This document shows, one piece after another, positions 24,041 to 34,575 of a DNA stretch of 64,000 bases (positions within the stretch are counted from its first letter, which is position 1; each line of letters begins with the position of its first letter). The position numbers were made by a program, and so were the translations under genes. Source of the stretch: Cryptomeria japonica (Eukaryota > Streptophyta > Pinopsida > Cupressales > Cupressaceae); NCBI RefSeq assembly GCF_030272615.1, contig NC_081409.1:470822573-470886572 (forward strand). The letters run 5' to 3'. Below the pieces are notes generated by a model, which saw only the letters and a program-made list of their open reading frames with translations, had not been told where the DNA came from and did no database searches.

Positions 24041-24170
24041 GTGAGCGCTCAAAATGCATTTACTTGCTTTTACAAGCAAGTCGGCCTCTTCCTAAAAGGA
24101 ATTTTATTTGTTTTGTTGCTAAAAAACTAGGTCGGCCTCATAGTCAATTAGGGTGAGCGCCCTATATAAG
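24041..24170 (+). promoter_or_regulatory. Internal promoter of the element B gene
   Basis: TATATAAG (24163-24170) is preceded by GTGAGCGCTC (24041-24050) and GGTGAGCGCC (24152-24161). Two AG(G)TCGGCC motifs lie 51 bp apart (24078-24086 and 24129-24137). Element C keeps the same layout (motifs at 60017-60025 and 60069-60077, TATA at 60102-60110), which argues for function. Transcription would start about 30 bp downstream, giving a leader joined by the intron at 24461-24703. Confidence 0.65.
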
Positions 24171-24460
24171 AGAGGAGTATTGTTTCAAAGTGCAAATCAT
24201 TCATTCATTGTTTTAAATGCGATTTTGAGAGGCAGATTGGAGGAGTGAAATCTAGCAGATTGGAGGCGAATTTCTTACCAAGTTGGAGGCTAAATTTCCA
24301 GAATTTGCTAAGTGTTGGAGGCTAGTGAAGGTGACGTTCTTATGAAGGTTAATCAAGACATAATTCATCCAAGAAGGCCAGCAATTCAATCCTTATCCAG
24401 CAAAGTCTGATCTTCTTTCTTCATTTTTCAAGGTTCATAGTTAGGCTTTCAAAGGAGAAG

Positions 24461-24703
24461 GTATGAAGAATCAAATTGTTTGAAGCTCTTATTCAAGACT
24501 TGTTCTGATTTTCATAGCATTTTTTTTAAAGGTCTAAGTCTTGGAAATCCAATTTTCATTCATATTTAATTTGAAAATTTAGAATTTCTGGATTTATCAT
24601 GTCATGTTCAAATTAATGTTTTGGAATCATTCCCTTTGAAAGGTCTTAAATTCTATACTTTAAGGTATGATGCTTAAAGGCTAATTTTAAAATTTTTGTG
24701 TAG
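24461..24703 (+). other. 5' UTR intron of the element B gene
   Basis: A donor AAG|GTATGA at 24461 and an acceptor TTTTGTGTAG| at 24703 flank a 243-nt AT-rich sequence ending 7 nt before the ATG at 24711. Element C has the matching pair (GAG|GTATGA at 60464, TTTGTGTAG at 60692, 229 nt). Conservation of both sites in two diverged copies supports splicing, but no transcript evidence is available. Confidence 0.55.
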
Positions 24704-24710
24704 GCATCAA

Positions 24711-27472
24711 ATGACGACCCCCAAAGCCGGAGGATCTACTAGTCGGCAGGCCCTCACCAAGGAAGATCAGAGGAGCGACGAATTGGAGACCAGGATCGTG
24801 TCCAAGTGGAATAATATCAGAGACACCAACTTAGGAAACTTCAATGTGAAGAAGTTTCGAGAGGTCCCCTACATTGGCAAGCCATCACCTGTTGCAAGGA
24901 GGATAATCGAGAGTGGCATCATCAAGGCGGCAGGTTTTCCTCCCGCAGTCAAGTGTCATGAGTTGATGATCGAGTGTGCCCCGCCACTATGACTCACAGT
25001 CAAGTACGATTGTAACCAAAGACGGGAACATCTTAGCCTACCTTTCAGAGGAAGCTATAGGTGAAGCTCTTCATCTTTCGGACCATAAAGACATGATCTA
25101 CAAAAGCTTGGAAGGAGCAAGGTCGATCTATGAAGATGATCCTGAGTCTTGTTTGAACTTCATCAATAAGAATTGGTTGCTCAAAAGTCGGCCTCGCCTG
25201 AACAAGATTCCCAATACACCACATAGGATCGACTTTCAGGAGGAATATAGAGACTTGATAACTTTGCTCAATCGAGTTACAGGTGCTTCTCAAGCCTTCT
25301 TCTTCGAAAAATGGATGTTCTTCTTCATACAAGTGATAGTCCAAGGAAAAGGAATGCTCCATTGGAATCATTAGCAATTGTCTGGACGTGCAGTTGAGAA
25401 GGCTAAGACCCACCAAATCATTCCACATGAGCTCATATGTTATATATGCCTTGATCAGGAGTTTCGAGTATGCAAGGCTACCTCACAGAGGAGTGATTGG
25501 AAGAGGACCCGGAGAAATAAGAGTTTGTGATTCTTATGTTCATCTGCATCATCCGCATAGAAGTGACTACAAGTTAGTCAATGACACCTTCACGATGAAC
25601 ATTACTAGGATATTACAAGGAGGAATTCACAATCGACTGTCTCTGGATGCACAAGAGCTTGTGAAGAAGTATGGCGCATGGTTCATCTAGTTTCAAAAGT
25701 TCACCTACATTAGAGTTCAGGGGTGTCCTTCACCTCCTTACATGTTGCCAAGATATCCGACAGACAGGATAGTACTACTTGAGGTGACTAGACAGTTGGC
25801 AGCTTATGCTAAGGCATCCAGACACAAGCATGGAAATGGGATTCCCGTGCCCATCATACTAGGGAACTCAGTTGAGGTGTGTCCTAATACTCAAGCCGCG
25901 GAAGATGCAGAGAAGGAATTATCTTTATACTCATTCACATCCTTTGCCTCGCGAGAGAATTTTGATCCTCATGGTTATATGGAGGAGACAGTCGGTAGGA
26001 AGTACAAGCATAAGTTTCAGGTGGAGGACTTTTGGATGAATCTCCCAGGTGATTTAGAGGTTAAAAGAAAGATGCATTCCAGGCTACCCTTAGATCTCAT
26101 TAGGAAATGCAAAGTTTATAGAGTAGCCGATCAAGCCTAGGATAATGGTAGATACCTCCAGTTGTCCTATGAGAAAGAGGACAAAGAAGTGAAGATAGAT
26201 TGGAATGAGCCCGAGGTTTTAGACTTGAGAGTTTTGATGGCTCCCGTTTTATCCTGCACTCGTAGATGGGTGGATGTACAACATCAAAAGTTGAAGGAGC
26301 AGAATGTATCAATGACATTCACTTTGGAGGCAAGACCAGAAGAAGGAGAAGCAAGTGTGAGTGAGAATACTTCTCATTCCAAAGGCTCAAAGAGGAAAGA
26401 AGGACCTGAGAAGAAAGAACCTTCCAAGAAGAAGCAGAAAACAAACCCTGATCACCCACCAAGCACATCTTCTAGGCATGAAAAGGAGGCGAGTCAAGGG
26501 GAAGATCGGAGGCAGAAAGTATATGAAGTTGACGAGTCTATGGAATCCGTGGTACTGAATGATAAACAAGAGAAAGGACAGACACCTCAACATTCATCAA
26601 GTCAATGTCCCCAAGTTGATGCTAATGAGCAACACGAAGAAAAGAATGATGATGAAGCAACATCTCCTTTCCGGGAAGATAGGCCACTACCTAAAGAAAT
26701 ACAAGTGAGGGAAACAAGATCTGCCATTCCTGATTGGCTGAAAGAAAGACTGACAGGGGTAGTTGTGGTTGAAGAGGAAGAAGATGTGTTTGACTTGGAA
26801 AGCCTTATAGGAAATTCTCATGAGGTAATGGAGAAGAAGAAGGCCACAAAGATGTCTAAGGTAATTAGAGATGAGACAAGATCCAGGAAAGTGCAGGTAG
26901 CTACACCGGTGGTGGACAAATATGAGGATGAGATTCTTGCAGATGAGTATGACTTAGAAACATTTGAGCTTGGTCCACTTACCTTTGAACAAGCGATGGA
27001 AGAAGCAACTGATTCATTTGAAGAACTTAAAGACAAACTCAAAGAAGAAATGGAAAAGAATAAGAAGCTTGAAAGGGAGGTCAGTGCTTGGAGGAACTAT
27101 TTTAGTCACCTTAATCAGCCCTTGAGACGTCAGGATCTAGCAGTATCTCCTTTACAAGCACTCCCTCTTGAATTAGTAGGCGAGGCAGAAAGGGTGAAGA
27201 GCTTGGTTCAACTTATGAGCTCTTGGATTGATAAATCCCACACGGTAGCCGTTGAATTTGCAACAAGAATGCTGAAGACAGTTCATCGAGCTATCCAGGT
27301 CCTTGAGATTATCCATAATCTAATGATAACTGTAGCTGCATTCACTCACACTAGAGATGTTATCATTCCTGTCTTACAAGTGATAAGACAAACACCAAGA
27401 CGGATTCTGGCACAAGAAAAGATAATGGATGGAGGAACCCATAACCTCCTACAGTGGTTAGCTCTGCTCTAG
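24711..27472 (+). pseudogene. Element B long ORF: unrecognised ~920-residue protein, broken
   Basis: It starts at the ATG at 24711 (MTTPKAGGSTSRQAL), just after the intron acceptor. Residues ~1-520 are globular with motifs such as NVKKFREVPYIGKPSP, EAIGEALHLSDHKDM, HRIDFQEEYRDLITLLNRV, LLEVTRQLAAYAKASRHKHG and VEDFWMNLPGDLEVK. Then comes a low-complexity charged region with nuclear-localisation-like runs (KRKEGPEKKEPSKKKQK) and an acidic patch (EEEEDVFDLESL). A coiled coil follows (ELKDKLKEEMEKNKKLEREV), then a helical end. Lesions against element C: +1 near 24980, a 5-nt loss near 25366, TAG at 25688 and TAG at 26138. The frame is open from 26141 to the TAG at 27470, which element C shares. 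I know no named family for it. The N-terminal half may belong with plant transposon-associated proteins. Confidence 0.75.
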
Positions 27473-27913
27473 ATGAAAGAGGTCCTTTTTGAAGACATCA
27501 ACACCAGATGCAGTCGAGTTGAAGGTAGCATTCATCCAATTCAAGATAAGGTGTTTGAGGTGTTGTGTACCATTCTTGACAGGCGGATCGAGATTGAGAT
27601 AGATGTGGACATCCAAGAGTTGGAGGAGAGAGTCAAGGTCATCTTTTGCAAAGAGGAGAACATCATCACAGATAAGCAACGAGATCAGATGTACACTACT
27701 ATGTTCCTGATTGAGAAGACCAAAGAACTTGAACCTGGATGGGAGACAACTCTTCTCACTGCTTTTGATCAAGTCCTTCACTTGGAAGAACGAATGAAGA
27801 ATCTTCCTGAGATTCCCATTGCTGAGATTGAGGGAATTGTGTCCAGATTCATTGAATATGCTAAGAAAGAGCATATGAAAGGGAACAAAATTCTAGATGA
27901 AAAGTTGTTATAG
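27473..27913 (+). CDS. Element B short ORF: 146-residue helical protein
   Basis: An ATG (MKEVLFEDINTRCSRVEG) follows the UAG of the long frame with no gap and in the same frame. It ends at 27913, two bases before the terminal TGATGTGG part. It is predicted mostly helical (IQELEERVKVIFCKEEN, AFDQVLHLEERMKNLPEI) and rich in Glu and Lys, with no recognised domain. The copy in element C (63466-63906) is also open and very similar. It could be made by readthrough of UAG, by reinitiation, or be the C-terminus of the long protein after an ancestral stop mutation. Confidence 0.55.
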   Translation: MKEVLFEDINTRCSRVEGSIHPIQDKVFEVLCTILDRRIEIEIDVDIQELEERVKVIFCKEENIITDKQRDQMYTTMFLIEKTKELEPGWETTLLTAFDQVLHLEERMKNLPEIPIAEIEGIVSRFIEYAKKEHMKGNKILDEKLL

Positions 27914-27915
27914 GA

Positions 27916-28997
27916 TGATGTGGCAGCTTAATTCCTTTTGGTCTGTCTCCTCGATATTTGTGCCAATTCTTTATTGGCTATGGATTAGTGATGTTTATCT
28001 AAATGGGGACTTTTTTGTAACAAACCCTAATTAGGGTTTAGGTGTCAAAATCTCAGCCGTCGATTTTCTTTTGATCTAGGCCATTCATTGTATTTGAGGA
28101 TGCTATATATACCCTCACTCATTTCATTTTGAAGAGTTAGAAAAGTTAGAGAAGAGAGAGAGAGCTTAAAGAGAAGAAAGTTAGAAAGTTATTGTTGTAG
28201 CAAGATTGAGTAGTGAAGAAAGAATTTTGAACAATTGTTGTCCATTTGGCTATGATATCAATAAAATATTGAAGTTATGGTGTTTTATTGCAATACTTGT
28301 GGCTATCTTTATGATTGTTTATCTTCTTGAATCACTCTCAGTTGAAATAGCATTTAAGTTTGAAGTTTGGAGGACGAAGTGTTGTGCTTGATCTTCGATA
28401 AGATTCATATTCCAAACCACTTGCTTCTTACTGATTGTAAGGACGCCTTGTGTGGTCAACTAGAAACCTTGAGATTGATTAAGAATTCAATCATTCTTGG
28501 AAGTATTGATATGTATCTCTATGATAGTATCTATATCCTTGATGATTTGAAAAACTATTGAATCCCCTTAGAAGATCGCATCAATTCCAGTCGAGTTGTG
28601 ATTTCTTGGCGAAACTGAAATTGGTAGAATCTTATCAAGTCTAGTCTTCATTGAGTCATTCTTAGGATCAGTTCAAGTATTCCTTCTTTAAAACCCTTAT
28701 CTTTTGACGTTTTTTGAAAATCTGTTAGTGTTAGAAAAATCCCATTCCTGCATTTGGAAAGAAAGTAACGTGGACAAGCTTTCTCTGAAAGTACGTAAGG
28801 CCCCTTGAAGAAACAACATATACAACGACCACTGGTGCTTATCCACACGTAGAGATCCTACAACAAAGAACCTTGAAGTCATCCCGATTGATCCTTTTCG
28901 CGACATCTTCAGCATTCGGAGACTTTAATCAGGAGAGGATAAGGTACCTCTGGGTATTTTATTCTGTGTTTGATCGTGTACAAAATACACATCAACA
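27916..28997 (+). promoter_or_regulatory. Terminal promoter and 3' end of element B
   Basis: It starts TGATGTGGCAG and ends CACATCAACA; TGATGTG and CACATCA are exact inverted repeats. It contains the palindromic telo-box AAACCCTAATTAGGGTTT (28022-28039), a TATA box GCTATATATAC (28102-28112), an A/G-rich downstream tract and an AATAAAATA sequence at about 28259 that could be a polyadenylation signal. This TATA, polyA, CA-end order is that of U3-R-U5 in an LTR. About 1.1 kb matches the end of element A (1753-2866), and the start matches the last 100 bp of the window in element C. Confidence 0.7.
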
Positions 28998-30684
28998 CGC
29001 TCCCACATCACCAAGCCTGCTTCTGGTGTTTCTAGTCAGCGTACTATTGACTGGATTATTGTTAGTCTTTTTTTTTTGCTTGTTCCTTCTTTTATCCTCT
29101 GCTACTTCTTCGTCCTCCTGCTTTGTTTCATTCTTCCCCAGTGCCTTTTTTATGTCCTCTTCATCTCCTCATTTTGGATCTTGTTCCTCCGAAAAGGGCA
29201 ACTTTCCCTTTGCTGGGGTGGTTAGTGAGATTTCCGATAGCCCTTGGCCCAGAATGGTATCAGGTTGGGCCTCCTAGAACCAGCCTATTTCTTTATCTTG
29301 ATCTCGAGATTTTGGAACAAGGTTAAAGTTATCTCCTTCCTCTTTATTATCTGTGGGCTTTTTATTTGCTTTCTCTAATTCTGTCTTGTCCTCTTTCTGA
29401 TCCTCTTGCTGAGTGTTGTCTTTTTCTTTGTGTTCTGATTCCTTAACACTTTGCTCCAACATCTTAATCTTTAGTTCATTACCCACTTCATTGGTGATTT
29501 CTTCCTCCACCCGTCTTGTCTGAGACTGCTTCTCCTGATTAGGATCATTGGATTCCAGAGCTTTTAGTGGCTTGTCCACTTTTTTCCAAAGCTTAGTTTG
29601 GATATGGGGTTTAGCCTCTATAGTTGGACATTTTTTAGCCCAGTGTCCGACTTTTTTACAATGAAAACAGGCGAAGGGGATTGATTCATAGACAATATTC
29701 TGCTTCCACTTCCCCAGTTTTGATTCTATCTCTATTTCCTCTGGCATGTTCGTATCAGGTCCAACTCCAACACAGATCCTAGCATAGATCAGCCTTCTTT
29801 TGGATGCCGTGATCTGGTCAATAGTGATAAGCTCCCCAAAGGTATTGGCAATTCCTGCAAAAACATCTTCCTCCCAGAATTCCATTGGGAGCCCAGGGAG
29901 CTTGACCCACACCGGAACTTGGACCAAAAAATTCTTTCCTTTCGCTAGATTAGGGTACCACTTCTAGATGTACATGATGTATTTTCCTATTGCCCAAGAC
30001 CCACTACATAGAATGTTTCTTCTATCCTCATCACAAGAAAAAGAGAAGGATAGACAACCTTTGTTCATTGCTACCACATCAACCTGACCTTTCAGGTTCC
30101 ACTTTCTTTTGACAAATCCACGAACTATTTCTATATTAGGTCTAGATCCAAAAAAATTGCGAATCAAAGTGTTTTCCATTCTAGCAATGTTTTGCTCAAT
30201 GATTTGGTTTGGAACAACGATAGCAAACTTGCCCTGAGACACATTCGAGGAGTTTTTAACAGGAGGTGATGAAGACTTACCTTTAGGCTTAACCCCAAAC
30301 AACGAGGACCACTTATGTGTCTGTCCATTGGGTCCCCCCTTAGGGTCCGTTAACGAAAGAACCTTTTCCAGATGATCTTTACCTTCCACCGTGTTCTCTG
30401 AAACACAAGTCGTTTGCTGTCCTTGGGCTCCTTCCGAGTTGTCGTCTTCTGTTTTTGAAGTTTGAACCTGCCCTTTCCTGCTCTCATCTGCTAACCGCTT
30501 CTAACCGCTCTTCACGTGGTGTTGGTTCTCCCCCTGGGTCCCCCAAATTCACGGTATCATCGGGGTCCTTACCCTCTGAACCCCCTCCTTCAGTAGGAAT
30601 CTCTGAATCATCTGCCGCATGCTGTCCTGATGCCGATCCAGAATTCCCGCTCAAATTTGAATTCTGGAACCGACCGCCCTCCAT
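28998..30684 (-). pseudogene. LINE ORF1 (Gag-like, DUF4283 and zinc knuckle)
   Basis: It begins at the ATG at 30684 (MEGGRFQNSNLSGNSG), a disordered N-terminus that stops in frame at 30484. A frameshift leads to 30389-29964, which has DUF4283-like features (GKFAIVVPNQIIEQNIARME, LIRNFFGSR, GCLSFSFSCDEDRRNIL). After a stop (about 29962) the frame continues at 29927 with VWVKLPGLPMEFWEEDVFAGIANTFG and a zinc knuckle CFHCKKVGHWAKKC. A charged tail runs into the boundary with element B at 28998. It is typical of plant L1 ORF1, which binds LINE RNA. At least one frameshift and two stops are present. Confidence 0.85.
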
Positions 30685-30706
30685 TGTCCTGTGTAGACTT
30701 TATGTT

Positions 30707-31340
30707 GATCAATCAGTTTGATTGAATAAACTTGTTATAATCATCTTCATATGTATTTCATGATTTCAAGTATCAATTTGCATATATCGATACTTAAACA
30801 GCATATACAAACTTGCCATTGATCCTGTTATGATCATATTACTTATGCCATGATTGTATGTTTCAGATCAGATCGTATTAATATTGCATATCATAGTTAT
30901 CGTGTATGATAACTATCACCGATTTTGGTTATCGATCTGCACTTATAATAAACCGATTGTTATCGGGTTAATTGATAATCATTAGCATCTGACATGACAC
31001 CGATTGGTATCGGGTATAAACAAAGTTTGTTATTATTTGTTATGAAATGACATCTACTTCATACGATCAAGACATGTCTTGATCGGACATGTCAAGAGAC
31101 ATGCCTGGTCAAGGCATGCCTTGATCAAAGGGTTATTTACATATATATATGCCATTCGAGTGCTGTAGAAAGACATCAAAATCAATTAATGTTCTATACA
31201 GCGATCTGCAATACAAAGGAAATTACGATCAGTAACCAGCAATAAAATATTTAATATATCTTCAAGTAAATATAGAAAGAAAGTCTTCTTAGAAAATAAA
31301 AGAGAGACAAAATCTATAATCTTTAGATTTTGAACATAAA
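30707..31340 (+). repeat. Copia-1 3' LTR, second part
   Basis: It continues the LTR broken off at 14061. From 30886 it matches the 5' LTR almost base for base as far as TTGAACATAAA (31340). A 29-bp-arm hairpin lies at 31065-31126 (loop AAGA), upstream of a TATA-like run (31140-31149). The last ~17 bp of the LTR are missing, so a small deletion or divergence occurred at the right boundary. Confidence 0.82.
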
Positions 31341-31752
31341 AATACTTGGCCATTGAAACTTTGGCTTGCTCATGTTTTTGCAAATTCAACAACCATGTTA
31401 CTATATATATCTCATCTATAGAAGTGGCCTTTCTATTCCCTCCATTATAATCCTCTCTACCTGATGTATTGGAATCAATGTTACAAGACTCAAACTCAGC
31501 TTGGCCTTTTAAGTTGATTTTTTACCCCAACTTCATCTCGGTGCTCAAACTCAACGAAGGCTTTGCAAATTGGAGAAACTATGAAATATAGAGATTCTAA
31601 AGGATTTAAAACTTTTATGATGCACCCTTCAATAAATAAACTTTAAAGGCACAACAAACTAATCAAATGGACTCTATTTTGATCTCACACACACAAGTAT
31701 ACATCAATCACAAGTATAAAAGCGGAATTTATCTAAAAGAAACAACAAACAT

Positions 31753-31807
<55 letters not shown>

Positions 31808-34575
31808 CATCCCTTAGCCCAACATTGCTAGCTCTATGTGGAGTCACGTGCTTGTATGCCAGACAAGTATGCAATTGTTGTTGCAGCCTTAAGAGAATTG
31901 CTTAGGATAGGGTTTGACTTAGCAAACTAGAAGTGTAAATGTAATTAAATTATTGGGAAAAGTTGAAAGAAAAAAAAATGTTGCTCTTCCATCTAGCATG
32001 GCTTAAAAAGATTTTTTTTTTAAGTAGAGTATGGATTTGACGTTAGCACCCATAGTGGGGTCAAGGGGCAGAGCCCTTTGCCACGAAGCCCAAATTAAAG
32101 CCTTTGAGACTACACAAACCTTCATAGTGCATGCTATTTTTCATAGCTTTATCGCTTTTCATTGCCTTGAAAAGTCCTCCAAACACTTCAAAAAAAGTTA
32201 TTGATTTTCATAGCCCTGACTGAGTCTACCCATCGGGATCTGCTGAGTTTGGCAAACTTGGTGATTGTAACAAAATTCACTAAGTATCTAGGTCTCAAGT
32301 CTTCAGACCTAGGTTTAGTCTACTTGGCTTGCGACTCATCGAGCTTGGGCAAGTGTTAATGAGTCTTTTAATTATGGAATACCCATCAATAGATTGCAAT
32401 GGTTTGGATGAATCTTTATTAGTAGTTGAGGCAAGTTTTTTCTTCACTCTCCCCAACCAACTTTGCATTTCAAATTCAACCTATTGTTCCAGCTTTATAT
32501 CATCACAAACTCTAACCTCATGTCCACTCACACCCAATAAATGGTATGCAACCCTACTATAGATCCTATGATAATGAATTTTACAAGCATTTCACGACCA
32601 ATGCTTATTGCCCCTTGAAATTTTTACCATTATTGGTGCTTAAATTTGTGGCAAATTGCAAAAAGGATTTTTTGGGGTTGAAAGGGCCTTTTGCAAATTT
32701 CTGAAGTGAGGATGAAAGGCAAGAAAAATGATCTTGTGTTTGGATTTTTAAAAGATCGAGAACTTCCAACACTCCCTTCAACTTCCAATATGTTTAATTT
32801 CATTCACATTGTCATCATTGTTGCTAATACTCATTTAGATGTTTCACAGGTTTGTTGTGTTGTTGAATTGGGGAACTTCTGAAGTTTTTGTGTGATGACA
32901 AACTGAAAAAGACCAGTGAAACTTGGGGACGCGTTTTTGTTGAAATTCTAGCTGTTTCAGAAATAGAAACTGGTTTGGGGATGGGGGCATGGGGGGATGG
33001 TAGGGGATGTTTTTCTGCCATTTCCAAAACCAAAAAAATTTGGGGAAACGTAAGGAAACTTGGGGGGACAGCCAGGGACGTCTCAGATGTCCCTCAACCG
33101 TGTTGTGGATGGATGTTTGTCCCCCAGTTTGCACTTACTTAAAAAAAAAACAAAACTCACCCAGCTTTGAAACTGATCAAAGGTAACAGTACATGCATCT
33201 CAGACTAGGATAACTAAAGAAAAGCTTTCATTCTCCCTATGAGAAAAGATTTTCAAATCTACTAAAAAGTAAACAGACCTTGACAGTAACATGCTTTGGC
33301 TTAATTTTTTTATCAGAAATAAGTGTCACAGTCTGAATCCCTCTAGGTAAGTCATACATTTTTATTTTGATCTGCAATTTCTGCAGTTAAAAAGGATGAA
33401 AGTTCAGTCTTAGAGATAATTTCACTAATTAAATAATAAATAACAATTATATGCCTACTAATATGTACTATTTTCTTTGTTGTCATAATATATTATAATT
33501 TATTAGAGAAAGACTGAAATGATAATGACCAGCTGGAAAGGAGCACAGAGTAGTAAGCCATGAAAGGAGGTACAGTTCATGACAAATATCCAGCAAAGAA
33601 GCTACCAAAGAAATATAGATAGGAGATATATCATTTTGTTGAAACTTGCAGCCTTTGGGCATTTTGATATTCATGTAATTACATGCATATTGACAGTGAT
33701 TCCAGATTCAATGAATTATATTTATAATATGAATTTCAACTCTCATTTGAACTCCCATTTCAACTCAATTGCCATGTATAATGTATATGATGAATGATTT
33801 AAATTTTACATTTATCAATGTTACATTATTATCATATCAATATATTTGAAATTTCTTTATATATTTTAAATTTTCCCTATTTTTTGTATAGCCGTTCCGA
33901 TTGCCGTCCCCCTGTACCCCCGTCCTGGAAACTCGGGGTAGCGTAGAAAAAAAATAAAAAAATAATTACAACTCTTCCTCACAGATTTATGGCCTCCATT
34001 CAAATTTTAAATACTTTAATGGCTGAACAGTGAATTGTGAACTTTGAAGATCAGAAATCCAACTAATTCTCCCTAAAATCCAGCTGAATGATTAAATGGT
34101 AGCACCTCTTGAGTTTGAAATTGGCAGCAGGGCTTTAAATATTCGTAATTATCTTCCTACAACAGTAACAACGTAAACAAACTTGTAAAGTGAATGAATA
34201 TATCTTTGGGAGGTACTTTTTTTTGTTTTTGTGATTTGAGGTTGCATAAAGTGTGTGGGAGGGTTTGTGAGATCCCTTGGCCCCTTTTATAACCATTAAT
34301 ATTTTTGAGCTGAACAATTTTTTTTAAACATTATAAAAATCAACTTGGATGCTGGGAATGCTTGGTTGCCAAGATGATTGAGGGATGTGTCCAAATGCCT
34401 TGGGGATGAAACCTCCCCAAGATGTTTCCTTATATTCCTTATATTACATTGCGTTTTTGAAATTTTTCACTAGTTCAACAATTTTTGGGGATGGCTAGGG
34501 GATGCCACCTACTATCTTGTTGTACCCAAAATGCCACTATGGATGAGGGTTGGGGGTGTGTTCCCATGGAATTTG
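31341..34575. other. Gene-free stretch between copia-1 and the small LTR element
   Basis: No gene is supported. Notable contents: a compound microsatellite (31750-31808); a small hairpin around AGGGGCAGAGCCCTT at about 32068; a G-rich tract at 32920-33120 (ggggatgggggcatggggggatgg) with C-rich counterparts near 33900-33940 and G-rich sequence again near 34400-34560. This pattern may be a degenerate DNA transposon, but no convincing terminal repeats or target duplication were found. Confidence 0.35.
31750..31808. repeat. Compound microsatellite (ATAC)n(AC)n(AT)n
   Basis: About five ATAC units run into roughly 13 AC units and then about six AT units, an uninterrupted simple repeat likely to vary in length. 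Confidence 0.95.

Larger units (their letters stand above)
20364..28997 (+). mobile_element. Element B: 8.6-kb LTR-like element with its own gene
   Basis: It begins TGTTGTGACC and ends CACATCAACA and sits inside a LINE ORF1. Flanks are CGCTT (20359-20363) and CGCTC (28998-29002), a probable 5-bp duplication with one mismatch. Order: terminal hairpin, ~450-bp leader, array of 17 palindromic cores, internal promoter, 5' UTR with intron, long reading frame (broken), second short frame, then a terminal 1.1 kb with palindromic telo-box and TATA box. The 5' and 3' kilobases do not match each other, so it is not an ordinary LTR-internal-LTR element. TG...CA ends, the 5-bp duplication and a promoter near the 3' end fit a giant solo LTR carrying a gene in U3. 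Element D (40382-43690) has the same ends and array but no gene. Confidence 0.8.
14062..30692 (-). mobile_element. Plant LINE (L1-like), interrupted by element B
   Basis: The minus-strand order is ORF1 (right, 30684 down to 28998 and about 20363-20240), ORF2 with EN, RT, zf-RVT and RNase H (20242-16049), then a third reading frame (15875-14278) and a short 3' region. The element is bounded by a 14-bp target-site duplication GTAGACTTTATGTT at 14048-14061 and 30693-30706, placed within the copia-1 3' LTR. ORF1 begins only 8 bp inside the right boundary, so the 5' UTR is very short. No long poly(A) is visible at the 3' end. Element B (20364-28997) lies within the C-terminal part of ORF1. All ORFs carry stops or frameshifts. 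Confidence 0.88.
8796..31340 (+). mobile_element. Copia-1: Ty1/copia retrotransposon, interrupted by a LINE
   Basis: The element occupies 8796-14061 and resumes at 30707-31340. Order: 5' LTR (5' truncated), PBS, single-frame Gag-Pol, 3' UTR with hairpins, purine tract AAGAGGGAG, then a 3' LTR starting TGTTGAAACT at 13946. A minus-strand LINE inserted in the 3' LTR, duplicating GTAGACTTTATGTT (14048-14061 and 30693-30706). Joining the two LTR parts explains why the sequence at 30886-31340 matches the 5' LTR at 8799-9270. I count roughly a dozen substitutions plus one repeat-number difference over ~450 bp, so the element is fairly young. The 3' LTR lacks the last ~17 bp seen in the 5' LTR. Confidence 0.88.

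Noticed and set aside
20364-24710. Element B 5' region as a conventional 4.3-kb LTR repeated at 27916
   Set aside because: No sequence of the first 4.3 kb recurs at the right end, and the right-terminal kilobase does not occur at the left.
28873-29326. Plus-strand frames rich in Ser, Phe and Leu
   Set aside because: They are the antisense of the charged C-terminal part of LINE ORF1, whose minus-strand identity is supported by the zinc knuckle upstream.
32920-33945. G-rich/C-rich segment as a complete DNA transposon
   Set aside because: No paired terminal inverted repeats or target duplication could be found by eye.
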